Origin: Shinella zoogloeoides
GTDB taxonomy: Bacteria; Pseudomonadota; Alphaproteobacteria; Rhizobiales; Rhizobiaceae
Direction: 5' to 3'
DNA: 64,000 bases
Assembly (NCBI RefSeq): GCF_022682305.1
Contig: NZ_CP093528.1
Location: forward strand, 3,531,501-3,595,500
Shown here: positions 7,574 to 16,870 of the stretch, in pieces
Layout of the letters: every line of letters starts with the position of its first letter
How positions within the stretch are numbered: position 1 is the first letter of the stretch
Program-made: the position numbers and the translations under genes
Notes under the pieces: generated by a model
The model's database searches: none
What the model saw: the letters and a program-made list of their open reading frames with translations, nothing else
Told to the model about the DNA's origin: nothing

Positions 7574-8946
7574 GAGCGGTCGCTTTCGGAGAGATTGACG
7601 GAAGAGCCGGAGCCGTGGCTGTCGCCGGAGCGGACCGCGTGGGCGGCCGCGGAAACGCCATGGCTCATTGCCTGGCCGCGCTTCATGCGCTGCGCCCAGG
7701 CCGGCGGGGTATTCACAGATCCGGCCGCGGCAGCGCCGGCGGAGGCGTCATTGGCGGCCTGCCCGCCACCTCCGACGGTTCCCATGGTCGAAGAGCCGCC
7801 CGTCGTTTCGAAAGCGCCCTTGACGCCGCCGGTGTGGCTCGACTTGAGGCTCTCAGCGGCGCGGGCGAGACCGCGACGCAGCGGCGAGGCAGCGCCCGAA
7901 CCGGCGGCGCGCGCCACGCCGCCGAGACCGGAGGCGATGCCCGACATGCCGGACTGTCCCATCGAGCCGAGCGTGTAGGCCGAGGAAGCCGCGCCGGCGG
8001 CGGCAGCGCCGCCACGCGCGGCGGCCGCACCTCCAGACAAAGCGAGCGCTCCGCCCTTGGCGGCCAGCACGGCTCCGCCGCCTGCGGCGAGCGCTGCGCC
8101 TCCGACCGCCAGCCCTGTGCCTACGGCGGCGCCCGCGCCGAGTTGAGGTCCGCCGGAGACGAGGCCGTTGGCGATGCCGGGGCCGAATATGCCGAGGCCG
8201 AGCAGGGAGAGCGCGGCGAGCACGATCGCCATGGCCTGGTCGATGGTCGGCGTCGCGCCGCCGAAGCCGGCGGTGAACTGCGAGAACAACGTCGAGCCGA
8301 TGCCGATGATGACGGCGAGAACCAGGACCTTGATGCCGGAGGAGATCACGTTGCCGAGCACCCGCTCGGCCATGAACGCGGTCTTTCCGAACAGGCCGAA
8401 GGGGATCAGGACGAAGCCGGCCAGTGTCGACAGCTTGAACTCGATCAGCGTGACGAAGAGCTGGATCGCCAGGATGAAGAAGGCGAGGATGACCAGCACC
8501 CAGGCGAAGAACATGCAGGCGATCTGGATGAAATTCTCGAAGAAGGCGATCCAGCCCATGAGGTCGGAGATGGAATCGAGCAGCGGCCGTCCGGCGTCGA
8601 GTCCGGTTTGCGCCACCTTGCCGGGGCGCAGGAGATCGGCGGTGCTGAAGCTGGTTCCGGAGCCCTTCAGGCCGAGTCCGGCGAAGCTGTCGAAGACGAT
8701 CTTCGCGAGGCTGTTCCAGTTGGAAATCAGGTAGGCAAAGACCCCGACGAAGAGCGTCTTTTTCACCAGCCGCGCCATGATGTCGTCGTCAGCGCCCCAG
8801 CTCCAGAACAGGGCCGCAAGCGTCACGTCGATCACGATGAGGGTTGAAGCTATGAAGGCGACCTCGCCGCCGAGCAGGCCAAAGCCGCTGTCGATGTAGG
8901 ACGTGAAGACCGAGAGGAAATTGTCGATGACGCTGGTGCTGCCCAT
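7570..8946 (-). CDS. trbL: TrbL, VirB6-like polytopic inner-membrane protein
   Basis: 458 residues with about six hydrophobic segments in the first 260 residues, such as FIASTLIVIDVTLAALFWSW and VLVILAFFILAIQLFVTLIE. A long Ala/Gly/Ser-rich tail follows (residues about 270-440), which is typical of TrbL. VirB6 proteins form part of the inner-membrane DNA path. The tail is low complexity and produces large spurious open frames on the opposite strand. Confidence 0.9.
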   Translation of the reverse strand: MGSTSVIDNFLSVFTSYIDSGFGLLGGEVAFIASTLIVIDVTLAALFWSWGADDDIMARLVKKTLFVGVFAYLISNWNSLAKIVFDSFAGLGLKGSGTSFSTADLLRPGKVAQTGLDAGRPLLDSISDLMGWIAFFENFIQIACMFFAWVLVILAFFILAIQLFVTLIEFKLSTLAGFVLIPFGLFGKTAFMAERVLGNVISSGIKVLVLAVIIGIGSTLFSQFTAGFGGATPTIDQAMAIVLAALSLLGLGIFGPGIANGLVSGGPQLGAGAAVGTGLAVGGAALAAGGGAVLAAKGGALALSGGAAAARGGAAAAGAASSAYTLGSMGQSGMSGIASGLGGVARAAGSGAASPLRRGLARAAESLKSSHTGGVKGAFETTGGSSTMGTVGGGGQAANDASAGAAAAGSVNTPPAWAQRMKRGQAMSHGVSAAAHAVRSGDSHGSGSSVNLSESDRS

Positions 8947-8952
8947 CTGCGC

Positions 8953-9240
8953 TCACCGTGCGTCATTCGCCGCGGGCGCGACCGGCTGCGGCGTGCGGCC
9001 GAGAAAGCGATCGCGGGTCTCGGCCCAGACGCGCAGGCATCCGGCATCCTTGCCGGCGGCCTCGCCAAGCTGCTGGCACCGTCGCTGTTCGACGCGAAGC
9101 GCATCGATCGAGCGCTCGACGGCCCGCGCCGGCTCCGGGACATTTACCTCGTCCTTGCGGGTCAGCTCGATGGCCGTCGCTGTGATCGCGACAGCCACGA
9201 AGACGACGGCGCCCAGCCGGGCCAGCATCTTGCCGTCCAT
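8953..9240 (-). CDS. trbK: TrbK-alt putative entry-exclusion protein
   Basis: A 95-residue protein with one N-terminal membrane helix (LARLGAVVFVAVAITATAIE) and a short periplasmic region with two cysteines (C55 and C68 in RRCQQLGEAAGKDAGC), the signature of the TrbK-alt family. It sits between trbJ and trbL, the usual place. In related systems TrbK limits re-entry of the same element into a cell that already has it; that role is inferred here from family and position. Confidence 0.8.
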   Translation of the reverse strand: MDGKMLARLGAVVFVAVAITATAIELTRKDEVNVPEPARAVERSIDALRVEQRRCQQLGEAAGKDAGCLRVWAETRDRFLGRTPQPVAPAANDAR

Positions 9241-9261
9241 GGTCGTCCCCCTTCCTGCGTC

Positions 9262-10026
9262 TCAGTTGCCGTTGAACATCTTGGCGTTTCCCGGCTGGTA
9301 GCCGGAGCCGGGCGTGAGGAAGCGGCGGCGCTGCTCGCGTCCCTGCTCGGCGGCCGCTGAACGCTCGGCGTCGGTGAGCGCCTGCGCCCGGCCGTTCGCG
9401 GCGATCACGGCGGTCAGGTCGGCGAGCTGCTGCGCCTGAAGGGCGAGGAGCTGGTTGCCGGCCTGGGTTGCCTGAAGTGCGCCGGTCGCGCCCTGGCTCT
9501 GCCCGACCAGCGCCGACATCTGGGTACGGTTGGTGTCGATGTTGCCGACAACGGTGGCCTGGACGCGCATGGCGTCCTGCAGACCGCCGACGGTGTTCTG
9601 CCAGCGGGTCTTCGCGTCCTCGATCAGCTTGGCGTCCGAGGCGGTCAGCGAGGCGTTGCCGTATTGCGTCTTGAACGCCTGATCGATCTGGCCGACGTCG
9701 AATGCGATGTTCTGCGCCTGGCTCAGGAGCTGCTGCGTGCGCTGCACGGACTGCTGGAGCTGCTGGAGCGAGGAGAACGGCAGGCTCGCCAGGTTCTTCG
9801 CCTGGTTGATGAGCATCTGCGCCTCGTTCTGGAGCGACGTGATCTGGTTGGTGATCTGCTCCAGCGCGCGGGCGGCCTGAAGGACGTTCTGGGCGTAATT
9901 GGTCGGATCGTAGACGATCTTCCAGGCGTGTGCCGGGGTGGTCAGGACCGGAGCGACGGCGAGCGGTACGGACAGCACGGTGGCGGCAAGCAGGGCGGCG
10001 GAGATGCGAGGCGAGGTGGGCGTCAT
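9262..10026 (-). CDS. trbJ: TrbJ, VirB5-like pilus-tip/periplasmic protein
   Basis: 254 residues with a Sec signal peptide (ALLAATVLSVPLAVAPVL, likely cut after AHA near residue 34). Long amphipathic helices rich in Gln/Asn follow (ALEQITNQITSLQNEAQMLI), typical of TrbJ/VirB5. The protein is expected in the periplasm and at the pilus tip, aiding recipient contact. It starts 3 bp after trbE ends. Confidence 0.9.
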   Translation of the reverse strand: MTPTSPRISAALLAATVLSVPLAVAPVLTTPAHAWKIVYDPTNYAQNVLQAARALEQITNQITSLQNEAQMLINQAKNLASLPFSSLQQLQQSVQRTQQLLSQAQNIAFDVGQIDQAFKTQYGNASLTASDAKLIEDAKTRWQNTVGGLQDAMRVQATVVGNIDTNRTQMSALVGQSQGATGALQATQAGNQLLALQAQQLADLTAVIAANGRAQALTDAERSAAAEQGREQRRRFLTPGSGYQPGNAKMFNGN

Positions 10027-10029
10027 GTT

Positions 10030-12480
10030 TCAGTTCTCCTGTTCGGGCTGGGGGTCGAAGTTGACGAGATCGGGGATGAGGTCCGCGGCCCATGCGACGT
10101 CGCGCGCCGCGAGCCACGCGGGCAGGAAGCCGTCGCGGCCGTGTTCGGCGACGATCTGGTCGATGAGGGTCTGGTCGGATTTCGAGGAGGCCGCGCAAAG
10201 CGCGAGCCCGACTTCCGACAGGCCCAGCTCGAACATCCGGTTGCCGCGCCGCGACTGGCAGTAGTAGTCGCGCTTCGGCGTGGCGCGGGCGATCAGCTCG
10301 ATCTGGCGGTCGTTGAGGCCGAAGCGCCGATAGATCGCCGTGATCTGGGGCTCGACCGCGCGTTCATTCGGCAGGAGCAACCGGGTCAGGCAGCTTTCGA
10401 TGATGGCGGGCGCAATGCTGCTGCCATCGATGTCGGACAGCGATTGCGTGGCGAAGATCACGCTGGCGTTCTTCTTGCGCAGCGTCTTCAGCCATTCGCG
10501 GAGCTGGCCGGAAAAGCCGTCGTCGTCGAGCGCCAGCCAGCCTTCGTCGATGATCAGGAGCGTCGGCCGGCCGTCGAGCCGGTCGCCGATGCGATGGAAG
10601 AGATAAGCCAGCACCGCCGCGGCGGAGCCGGTTCCGACTAGCCCCTCGATCTCGAACGCCTGTACGGACGCCGAGCCGAGATGCTCGCTCTCGGCGTCGA
10701 GCAGGCGGCCATATGGACCGCCGACGCAGTAGGGGCGCAGCGCCTGTTTCAGGTCGTTCGACTGGAGCAGCACGGCAAGGCCGGTGATGGTGCGCTCCCC
10801 GACCGGCGCGGAGGCGAGCGAGGTCAGCGCGGTCCAGAGGTGCTCCTTGACCTCCGGTGTGATCTGCACGCCCTCGCGCATCAGGATGGCGACGATCCAG
10901 TCGGCCGCCCAGGCGCGTTCCGGCACCTCATGGATGCGGGCGAGCGGCTGGAGGGAAACCGAGGTTTCCGAGCCATCGGTCAGGTCGCCGCCGAGATCGT
11001 GCCAGTCGCCGCCCATGGCGAGCGCCGAGGCGCGGATGCTGCCCCCGAAATCGAAGGCGAAGACCTGCGAGCGCTTGTAACGACGGAACTGCAAGGCCAT
11101 GAGCGCGAGCAGCACGGACTTGCCTGCGCCGGTCGGGCCGACGACGAGCGTATGGCCGACATCGCCGACGTGAATTGAAAGCCGGAACGGGGTCGAGCCT
11201 TCGGTCCTGCCATACAGCAGCGGGGGCGCGCCGAGATGCTCGTCCCGTTCCGGCCCCGCCCACACGGCGCTGAGCGGCATCATGTGGGCAAGGTTGAGGG
11301 TGTTGACCGGCGGCTGCCGGACATTTCCGTAGACGTGGCCGGGCAGGCTGCCGAGCCAGGCATCCACGGCGTTGATGGTCTCGGGCATGCAGGTGAAATC
11401 GCGGCCCTGGATCACCTTCTCGACCAGCCGCAGCTTCTCGTCGGCCACGCGGGCGTCGCCGTCCCAGACGGTCACGGTGGCGGTGATGTATGCTTCTCCG
11501 GCGAAGTCCTGGCCGAGTTCCTGAAGCGCGAGATCCGCATCCTGCGCCTTGTTCGCGGCGTCGGTGTCGACGAGCACGGATTGCTCGTTGGTCATCACCT
11601 CCTTGAGGATCGCGGCGATCGATTTGCGCTTGGCGAACCACTGCCGCCTGATCTTGGTCAGGAGGCGGATGGCATCGGTCTTGTCGAGGAGGATCGCGCG
11701 CGTCGACCAGCGATATTCGAAGGCGAGCCGGTTCAGCTCGTCGAGAATGCCGGGCGTCGTCGCGGTCGGAAATCCGACAATGGTGAGGATGCGAAGATGT
11801 TGCTCGCCCAGGCGCGGCTCCAGCCCGCCGGTGAGCGGCTGGTCGGCGAGCAGCGCATCGAGGTACATCGGCGCCTCCGGCACGCGGACGCGGTGCCGGT
11901 TGGTCGAAATTGTCGAATGCAGGTAGGTGAGCGTCTCGCCGTCATCGAGCCATGCGCATTCCGGCATGAAGCCGTCGAGCAGTGCCAGGATGCGATCGGT
12001 GCGGTCGGTGAAGGCGCGCAGCGCCTCATGAGGATCGACGCCGGAGCGCTCCCGGCCTTCATAGAGCCACGCTTCCGTGCGGGCGGCTTCCTCGGCGGGC
12101 GGCAGGTAAAGCATGGTGAGGAAATAGCTGGACACGAAATGCGCGCCCTCTTCCTCGAAATCGGCCTTGCGCTCGGAATCGACCAACGATGAGGCGGGAT
12201 CGGGAAAGCGGCTGTCGGGATAGGTCGCGGCCTCGGACCGCTGCGCCTCGACGAAGATCGCCCAGCCGGAGCCGAGGCGGCGGAAGGCGTTGTTGAGGCG
12301 GGCGGCGACGGCGACCAGTTCGGCCGCCACGGCGGAATCCAGATCCGGCCCGCGAAAGCGCGCCGTGCGCTGGAACGAGCCATCCTTGTTGAGGACGACG
12401 CCGGCGCCGACGAGCGCGGCCCAGGGCAGGTAATCAGCGAGGCGGGCGGAGGTGCGGCGGTATTCGGCAAGGTTCATCAT
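10030..12480 (-). CDS. trbE: TrbE, VirB4-like type IV secretion ATPase
   Basis: 816 residues, the usual TrbE length. An N-terminal CagE/VirB4 domain is followed by a P-loop ATPase with Walker A VGPTGAGKS (near residue 450) and Walker B-like LLIIDEGWLAL (near residue 645), then the FATQSLSDIDGS motif. VirB4 ATPases power pilus biogenesis and substrate transfer. It lies 10 bp after trbD in the operon. No truncation is seen. Confidence 0.95.
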   Translation of the reverse strand: MMNLAEYRRTSARLADYLPWAALVGAGVVLNKDGSFQRTARFRGPDLDSAVAAELVAVAARLNNAFRRLGSGWAIFVEAQRSEAATYPDSRFPDPASSLVDSERKADFEEEGAHFVSSYFLTMLYLPPAEEAARTEAWLYEGRERSGVDPHEALRAFTDRTDRILALLDGFMPECAWLDDGETLTYLHSTISTNRHRVRVPEAPMYLDALLADQPLTGGLEPRLGEQHLRILTIVGFPTATTPGILDELNRLAFEYRWSTRAILLDKTDAIRLLTKIRRQWFAKRKSIAAILKEVMTNEQSVLVDTDAANKAQDADLALQELGQDFAGEAYITATVTVWDGDARVADEKLRLVEKVIQGRDFTCMPETINAVDAWLGSLPGHVYGNVRQPPVNTLNLAHMMPLSAVWAGPERDEHLGAPPLLYGRTEGSTPFRLSIHVGDVGHTLVVGPTGAGKSVLLALMALQFRRYKRSQVFAFDFGGSIRASALAMGGDWHDLGGDLTDGSETSVSLQPLARIHEVPERAWAADWIVAILMREGVQITPEVKEHLWTALTSLASAPVGERTITGLAVLLQSNDLKQALRPYCVGGPYGRLLDAESEHLGSASVQAFEIEGLVGTGSAAAVLAYLFHRIGDRLDGRPTLLIIDEGWLALDDDGFSGQLREWLKTLRKKNASVIFATQSLSDIDGSSIAPAIIESCLTRLLLPNERAVEPQITAIYRRFGLNDRQIELIARATPKRDYYCQSRRGNRMFELGLSEVGLALCAASSKSDQTLIDQIVAEHGRDGFLPAWLAARDVAWAADLIPDLVNFDPQPEQEN

Positions 12481-12490
12481 GGCCGCGCCC

Positions 12491-12772
12491 TCACACCGAC
12501 AGGTGGCCGGGGATGCGCAGATGTCGGCGCCCGACCTCCACGAAGAGCGGATCGCGCTTGGCCGCCCAGACGGCGGTGAGATGGCCGATCATCCAGATCG
12601 CGAGCCCGACCAGCCAGAGCCGCAGGCCAAGGCCGACGGCGCCGGCGAGCGTCCCGTTCATGATGGCGATCGAGCGCGGCGCGCCGCCGAGCAGGATGTG
12701 CTCGGTCAGCGCGCGATGGACGGGAACCGAGAACCCCGGCACGGCGTCGAGCTGTTCGAAGCCGGCCGCCAT
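12491..12772 (-). CDS. trbD: TrbD, VirB3-like membrane protein
   Basis: 93 residues starting MAAGFEQLDAVPGFSVPVHR, with two adjacent hydrophobic segments (IAIMNGTLAGAVGLGLRLWL and GLAIWMIGHLTAVWAA) and the terminal RHLRIPGHLSV. VirB3/TrbD assists pilus assembly with VirB4. The start at 12772 overlaps the trbC stop; the open frame extends further upstream only inside trbC. Confidence 0.9.
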   Translation of the reverse strand: MAAGFEQLDAVPGFSVPVHRALTEHILLGGAPRSIAIMNGTLAGAVGLGLRLWLVGLAIWMIGHLTAVWAAKRDPLFVEVGRRHLRIPGHLSV

Positions 12773-13167
12773 CAGATGAGCGCCCCGCCGCCGAACGAGA
12801 AGAAGGAGAGGAAGAAGGAACTGGCCGCGAACGCGATCGACAGGCCGAAGACGATCTGGATGAGACGGCGGAAGCCGCCGGCCGTATCGCCGAAGGCGAG
12901 CGTCAGACCCGTCACGATGATAATGATCACGGCCACGATTTTCGCGACCGGCCCTTCGACGGATTCGAGGATCTTCTGAAGCGGCGCTTCCCACGGCATC
13001 GAGGAGCCGGAGGCGTGGGCGGACGGCGCGGCCGACATCATCATGATGGTGACGAGCGCGGTCGAACTGGCGAGCCGGTCGTATGCTCCCCGCAGCACGG
13101 AGGACCTGGGCGGCTTGGCCGGAACCGGCGGAACGGTCGTGATCGGGGCGGAAGCGGGCGACTTCAT
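12772..13167 (-). CDS. trbC: TrbC, VirB2-like prepilin
   Basis: 131 residues starting [21 protein letters not shown] long signal region ends near SAAPSAHA, then come two membrane helices (AKIVAVIIIIVTGLTLAFGD and RLIQIVFGLSIAFAASSFFL). This is the pilin subunit; TrbC prepilins are trimmed and cyclised by a TraF peptidase, and a TraF homologue is encoded at 19964-20506. The ATG shares one base with the trbB stop (TGATG). A ribosome-binding site AGGAGAACC precedes it. Confidence 0.9.
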   Translation of the reverse strand: MKSPASAPITTVPPVPAKPPRSSVLRGAYDRLASSTALVTIMMMSAAPSAHASGSSMPWEAPLQKILESVEGPVAKIVAVIIIIVTGLTLAFGDTAGGFRRLIQIVFGLSIAFAASSFFLSFFSFGGGALI

Positions 13168-14147
13168 CAAGGTTCTCCTGTGGGGGGCTGAGTTGCGGGA
13201 ATGACGTGGTAGTCGCCGTCGGCGGTGAGCCCTTCGACGCGGGCGAGCTGGGCGAGACGGCGGCCGGAGCCTCGGCCGGCGAGCACGGCGACGAGATCGA
13301 TGGTCTCGGCGATCAGGGCGCGCGGGACGGTGACGACGGCTTCCTGAATGAGCTGTTCGAGGCGGCGCAACGCGCCGATCGCCGTGCCGGCATGGATGGT
13401 GCCGATGCCGCCGGGATGTCCGGTGCCCCATGCCTTGAGAAGATCGAGGGCCTCGGCGCCGCGCACCTCGCCGATGGGAATGCGGTCAGGGCGCAGGCGC
13501 AGCGACGAGCGCACGAGATCGGAGAGGGTGACGACGCCCTCTTTGGTCCGCATGGCGACGAGGTTCGGCGCGGCGCATTGCAGCTCGCGGGTGTCTTCGA
13601 TGATGACCACGCGATCCGCGCCCTTCGCCACTTCGGCCAGCAAGGCGTTGGTCAGCGTCGTCTTGCCGGTCGACGTGCCGCCGGCGACAAGGATGTTGGC
13701 GCGTGACTGGACCGCCATGCGTAGCGTCTGCGCCTGGTCGGCGGACATGATGCCGGAGGCGACGTAATCGGCGAGGGTGAATACCGCGACGGCCGGCTTT
13801 CTGATCGCGAAGGCGGGCGCGGAGACCACGGGAGGAAGAAGGCCCTCGAACCGCTCGCCGCTCTCGGGCAGCTCGGCCGAGACGCGCGGCGCTCCGGCAT
13901 GGACCTCCGCGCCGACATGATGCGCGACGAGCCGCACGATGCGCTCGCCATCGGCCGCCGACAGCCGCTCCCCCGTATCGGCCAGCCCTTCGGAGAGCCG
14001 GTCGATCCAGAGCCGCCCATCGGGATTGAGCATTACCTCGACAACCGCGGGGTCCTCCAGAAACCCGGCGATTGCGGGTCCGAGCGCGGTACGGAGCATC
14101 CGCGCTCCCCGCGTCGTCGCCTCGGTCTGTTGGAAGGATCGCGCCAC
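13167..14147 (-). CDS. trbB: TrbB, VirB11-like hexameric ATPase
   Basis: 326 residues with Walker [10 protein letters not shown] (residues 156-164), Asp box [10 protein letters not shown], and [20 protein letters not shown] containing the His-box, all typical of VirB11 traffic ATPases. They drive pilus assembly from the inner membrane. The GTG at 14147 gives the full length; an ATG at 14099 ([10 protein letters not shown]) is an alternative. It is the first gene of the trb operon, with 250 bp to the next gene upstream. Confidence 0.93.
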   Translation of the reverse strand: MARSFQQTEATTRGARMLRTALGPAIAGFLEDPAVVEVMLNPDGRLWIDRLSEGLADTGERLSAADGERIVRLVAHHVGAEVHAGAPRVSAELPESGERFEGLLPPVVSAPAFAIRKPAVAVFTLADYVASGIMSADQAQTLRMAVQSRANILVAGGTSTGKTTLTNALLAEVAKGADRVVIIEDTRELQCAAPNLVAMRTKEGVVTLSDLVRSSLRLRPDRIPIGEVRGAEALDLLKAWGTGHPGGIGTIHAGTAIGALRRLEQLIQEAVVTVPRALIAETIDLVAVLAGRGSGRRLAQLARVEGLTADGDYHVIPATQPPTGEP

Positions 14148-14316
14148 GTCGTCCCCGTCCCGTAGCGGGCACGCCCCATGCGCAGCCCTGGATCGGGGAT
14201 GAGTAAAAGAGCCCGAAGTCGGGCCGATTCAACAAGTATCGGTCGTAGTAGTGCGGTGGCGTGCAAAGACAGGAAAACGGCGGAGTCCGCTCGTGACGGT
14301 GATCCCGGTGGGCGCG

Positions 14317-14358
14317 CGCGAAAACCGAATCAGTTGCTTGGACTTATCTGTTTTCGCG
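14317..14358. promoter_or_regulatory. Inverted repeat in the trbB upstream region
   Basis: Perfect 9-bp arms CGCGAAAAC (14317-14325) and GTTTTCGCG (14350-14358) flank 24 bp in the 251-bp gap between trbB and the CopG-like gene. It could be an operator for the trb operon or a structured leader. No T-run follows, so a terminator is unlikely. Confidence 0.35.
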
Positions 14359-14398
14359 GCGCGGTGGTCAGATTGCGGACTGTATAATTCGCCTCGGC

Positions 14399-14857
14399 CT
14401 ACGGCGTGCCGCCCTCGTCCTTGCCCGCCGCGTCCATGTCCTCCGAAACCTCCTGCCGGAGCTTCGGGCCTTTGACGAGCCGCTGGCCGAGGACGGCGAC
14501 GAAGGCATCGTAGCGTTCGCCGGCCTTCGCCTTCGCGGCCTGCGCGGCAGGCTCGGGCAACGCGGGCGTCGTCGTGAGCCAGAAGCGGACGAAGACGGCC
14601 AGCGTCTCGACGGCGATGCCGAGATCGCGCTCCAGGCGCGTCATGCGGCGGTCGAGCTGATCGAGGCGCTTGGCGACGACCGCCTCCCGGCGCTCGGCAT
14701 CGTCGGGTGACAGGAAGGACGCGATCGCGGCTTCCGCGATCAGCGAGCGCGACTGGTCGCGCCGGGCCGAATAGGCAACGAGCGCCTGCATGACATCGGG
14801 ATCGAGATAGACGGACAGGCGCTGCTTTTTCGGTGTTCGGATCATCGCGGGCCTCAC
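14399..14857 (-). CDS. CopG/ribbon-helix-helix-type conjugation accessory protein
   Basis: 152 residues. The N-terminal segment KKQRLSVYLDPDVMQALVAY reads as a ribbon-helix-helix strand and helix, followed by helical, coiled-coil-like sequence (VVAKRLDQLDRRMTRLERDL). The GTG at 14857 overlaps the traG stop by 4 bp; an ATG at 14845 (MIRTPKKQ) preceded by TGAGG is an equally good start. Small RHH proteins next to traG and the relaxase often bind oriT or repress transfer genes; that role is inferred. Confidence 0.7.
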   Translation of the reverse strand: MRPAMIRTPKKQRLSVYLDPDVMQALVAYSARRDQSRSLIAEAAIASFLSPDDAERREAVVAKRLDQLDRRMTRLERDLGIAVETLAVFVRFWLTTTPALPEPAAQAAKAKAGERYDAFVAVLGQRLVKGPKLRQEVSEDMDAAGKDEGGTP

Positions 14858-16839
14858 AGGTCGATGCCGTCATTGGGATCGAGCGAAGCCTGCCGCGCGA
14901 CCTGCCGCATAAGCCGGTTCATCCGGCTGTTGCGAACGGTATCGTCCTCGCTGTCGTCGCCGGGATCGCCGCCGAACTCGTTGTCGATCGGCTCCTTTTT
15001 CTCGACGGTTTTGACGCGGCTGAGTTCAGGCTGGTGCCGCCGCTCGGATTCGGTCGGATCGTCGTCATCCTCGCCAACGCCGGAGACCGGGGTCAGATCG
15101 ACCTCCGGCCGCTGCGGCAGGGGCAGGCTGCTCCAGTCGTCCGGCTCGACATTCTCGGAGACCAGCGCCGGGGGCGGCAGGACCCTTTCCTGAAAACGCG
15201 GGTCCTCGAAGTAGCGGGCCTTCTTCGCCCGGATCGGCGGCGTGCCCGCCACCATGACGATTTCGTCGGCGGGCGGAAGCTGCATGATCTCGCCGGGCGT
15301 GAGGAGCGGTCGCGCCGTCTCCGAGCGCGACACCATCAGGTGGCCGAGCCAAGGGCTCAACCTGTGCCCGGCATAATTCTTCATCGCCCGCATCTCGGTC
15401 GCCGTGCCGAGCGCGTCGGAGACACGCTTGGCCGTCCGCTCGTCATTCGTGGCGAAGGCGACGCGGACATGGCAGTTGTCGAGGATCGAATTGTTCGGCC
15501 CGTAGGCTTTCTCGATCTGGTTCAGCGACTGCGCGATCAGGAAGCTCTTCAGCCCGTATCCCGCCATGAAGGCTAACGCACTCTCAAAAAAATCCAGCCG
15601 GCCGAGTGCGGGAAACTCGTCGAGCATGAGGAGCAGACGATGGCGATCGCCCCTCGTCTCCAGCTCCTCGGTGAGCCGGCGGCCGATCTGGTTGAGGATC
15701 AACCGGATCAGCGGCTTGGTCCGGTTGATGTCGGAAGGCGGGACCACGAGATAGAGCGTCGTCGGGCGCGCAGCGCCGACGATATCGCCGATCCGCCAGT
15801 CGCAGCGGCGCGTCACCTCGGCCACGACCGGATCGCGGTAGAGGCCGAGGAACGACATCGCGGTGGAGAGCACACCCGAGCGTTCGTTATCGGATTTGTT
15901 GAGCAGCTCGCGCGCCGCGCTGGCGACGACAGGGTGCGGCCCGGCCTCGCCCAGATGCGCCGTTCGCATCATCGCGTCGAGCGTGGCTTCGATCGTCCGC
16001 TTCGGATCGGAGAGAAAGGCGGCGACACCGGCGAGCGTCTTGTCCTTCTCGGCATAGAGGACATGGAGGATCGCGCCGACCAGAAGCGCGTGGCTGGTCT
16101 TCTCCCAGTGGTTCCGCTTCTCCAGCGAGCCCTCCGGGTCGACGAGAATGTCGGCGATGTTCTGGACGTCGCGGACCTCCCACTGGCCCTTTCGCACCTC
16201 GAGCAGAGGATTGTAGGCCGAGGAGCGCGCATTGGTCGGATCGAACAGGAGGACGCGGCCGTGCCGCGAACGGAAGCCGGCGGTCAGGCTCCAGTTCTCG
16301 CCCTTGATGTCGTGGACGACGCAGCTTCCCGGCCAGGTCAGCAGGGTCGGCACGACGAGGCCGACGCCCTTGCCGGATCGGGTCGGGGCGAAACACATGA
16401 CATGCTCCGGCCCGTCATGGCGCAGATAGGAGCGATCCATCCGGCCGAGCACCACGCCATCCGGGTCGAGAAGACGCGCGGCGGTGATCTCCTCCGGCCG
16501 CGCCCATCGCGCCGAGCCGAAGGTTTCGACCTCCTTGTTCTCGCGCGCCCGCCAGACCGACATGCCGATGGCAACGGCGATGGCGATGAAGCCGCCTGAT
16601 GCCGCGACGAGGCCGCCTTCCATGAAAACGGACGGCGCATAGGCGTCGTAGAAGTACCACCACAGGAAGAAGGACGGCGGATAGTAGACCGGCCATCCGG
16701 CGAGTTCGAACCAGGGCGCGCCGAGCTGCGCCTGAAACCCGAGCCGCCACGCGGTCCATTGCGTCGCCGTCCATGTCGTCGCAAGGACGATCAGGAAGAC
16801 GGTGAGGATCTGGCCCCAGAGGATTTTCGTGGCGGACAT
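14854..16839 (-). CDS. traG: TraG, VirD4-like coupling ATPase
   Basis: 661 residues. Membrane segments lie near residues 7-28 and 60-95, Walker A APTRSGKG is at 151-158, and Walker B LLLMLDEFPALG is near residue 400, followed by SFLIAQSLNQIEKAYG. Coupling proteins deliver the relaxase-DNA complex to the type IV channel. A ribosome-binding site AAAGGA lies upstream. It sits between the relaxase and the CopG-like gene, the normal order in this element family. Confidence 0.95.
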   Translation of the reverse strand: MSATKILWGQILTVFLIVLATTWTATQWTAWRLGFQAQLGAPWFELAGWPVYYPPSFFLWWYFYDAYAPSVFMEGGLVAASGGFIAIAVAIGMSVWRARENKEVETFGSARWARPEEITAARLLDPDGVVLGRMDRSYLRHDGPEHVMCFAPTRSGKGVGLVVPTLLTWPGSCVVHDIKGENWSLTAGFRSRHGRVLLFDPTNARSSAYNPLLEVRKGQWEVRDVQNIADILVDPEGSLEKRNHWEKTSHALLVGAILHVLYAEKDKTLAGVAAFLSDPKRTIEATLDAMMRTAHLGEAGPHPVVASAARELLNKSDNERSGVLSTAMSFLGLYRDPVVAEVTRRCDWRIGDIVGAARPTTLYLVVPPSDINRTKPLIRLILNQIGRRLTEELETRGDRHRLLLMLDEFPALGRLDFFESALAFMAGYGLKSFLIAQSLNQIEKAYGPNNSILDNCHVRVAFATNDERTAKRVSDALGTATEMRAMKNYAGHRLSPWLGHLMVSRSETARPLLTPGEIMQLPPADEIVMVAGTPPIRAKKARYFEDPRFQERVLPPPALVSENVEPDDWSSLPLPQRPEVDLTPVSGVGEDDDDPTESERRHQPELSRVKTVEKKEPIDNEFGGDPGDDSEDDTVRNSRMNRLMRQVARQASLDPNDGIDL

Positions 16840-16870
16840 TGCGGGGTCCTTTCTTGGAAGGGTGTGATGG

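Noticed and set aside
7615..8847. Plus-strand open frame of 410 codons
   Set aside because: Antisense to trbL; the Glu/Gly/Arg-rich composition mirrors the Ala/Gly/Ser tail of TrbL.
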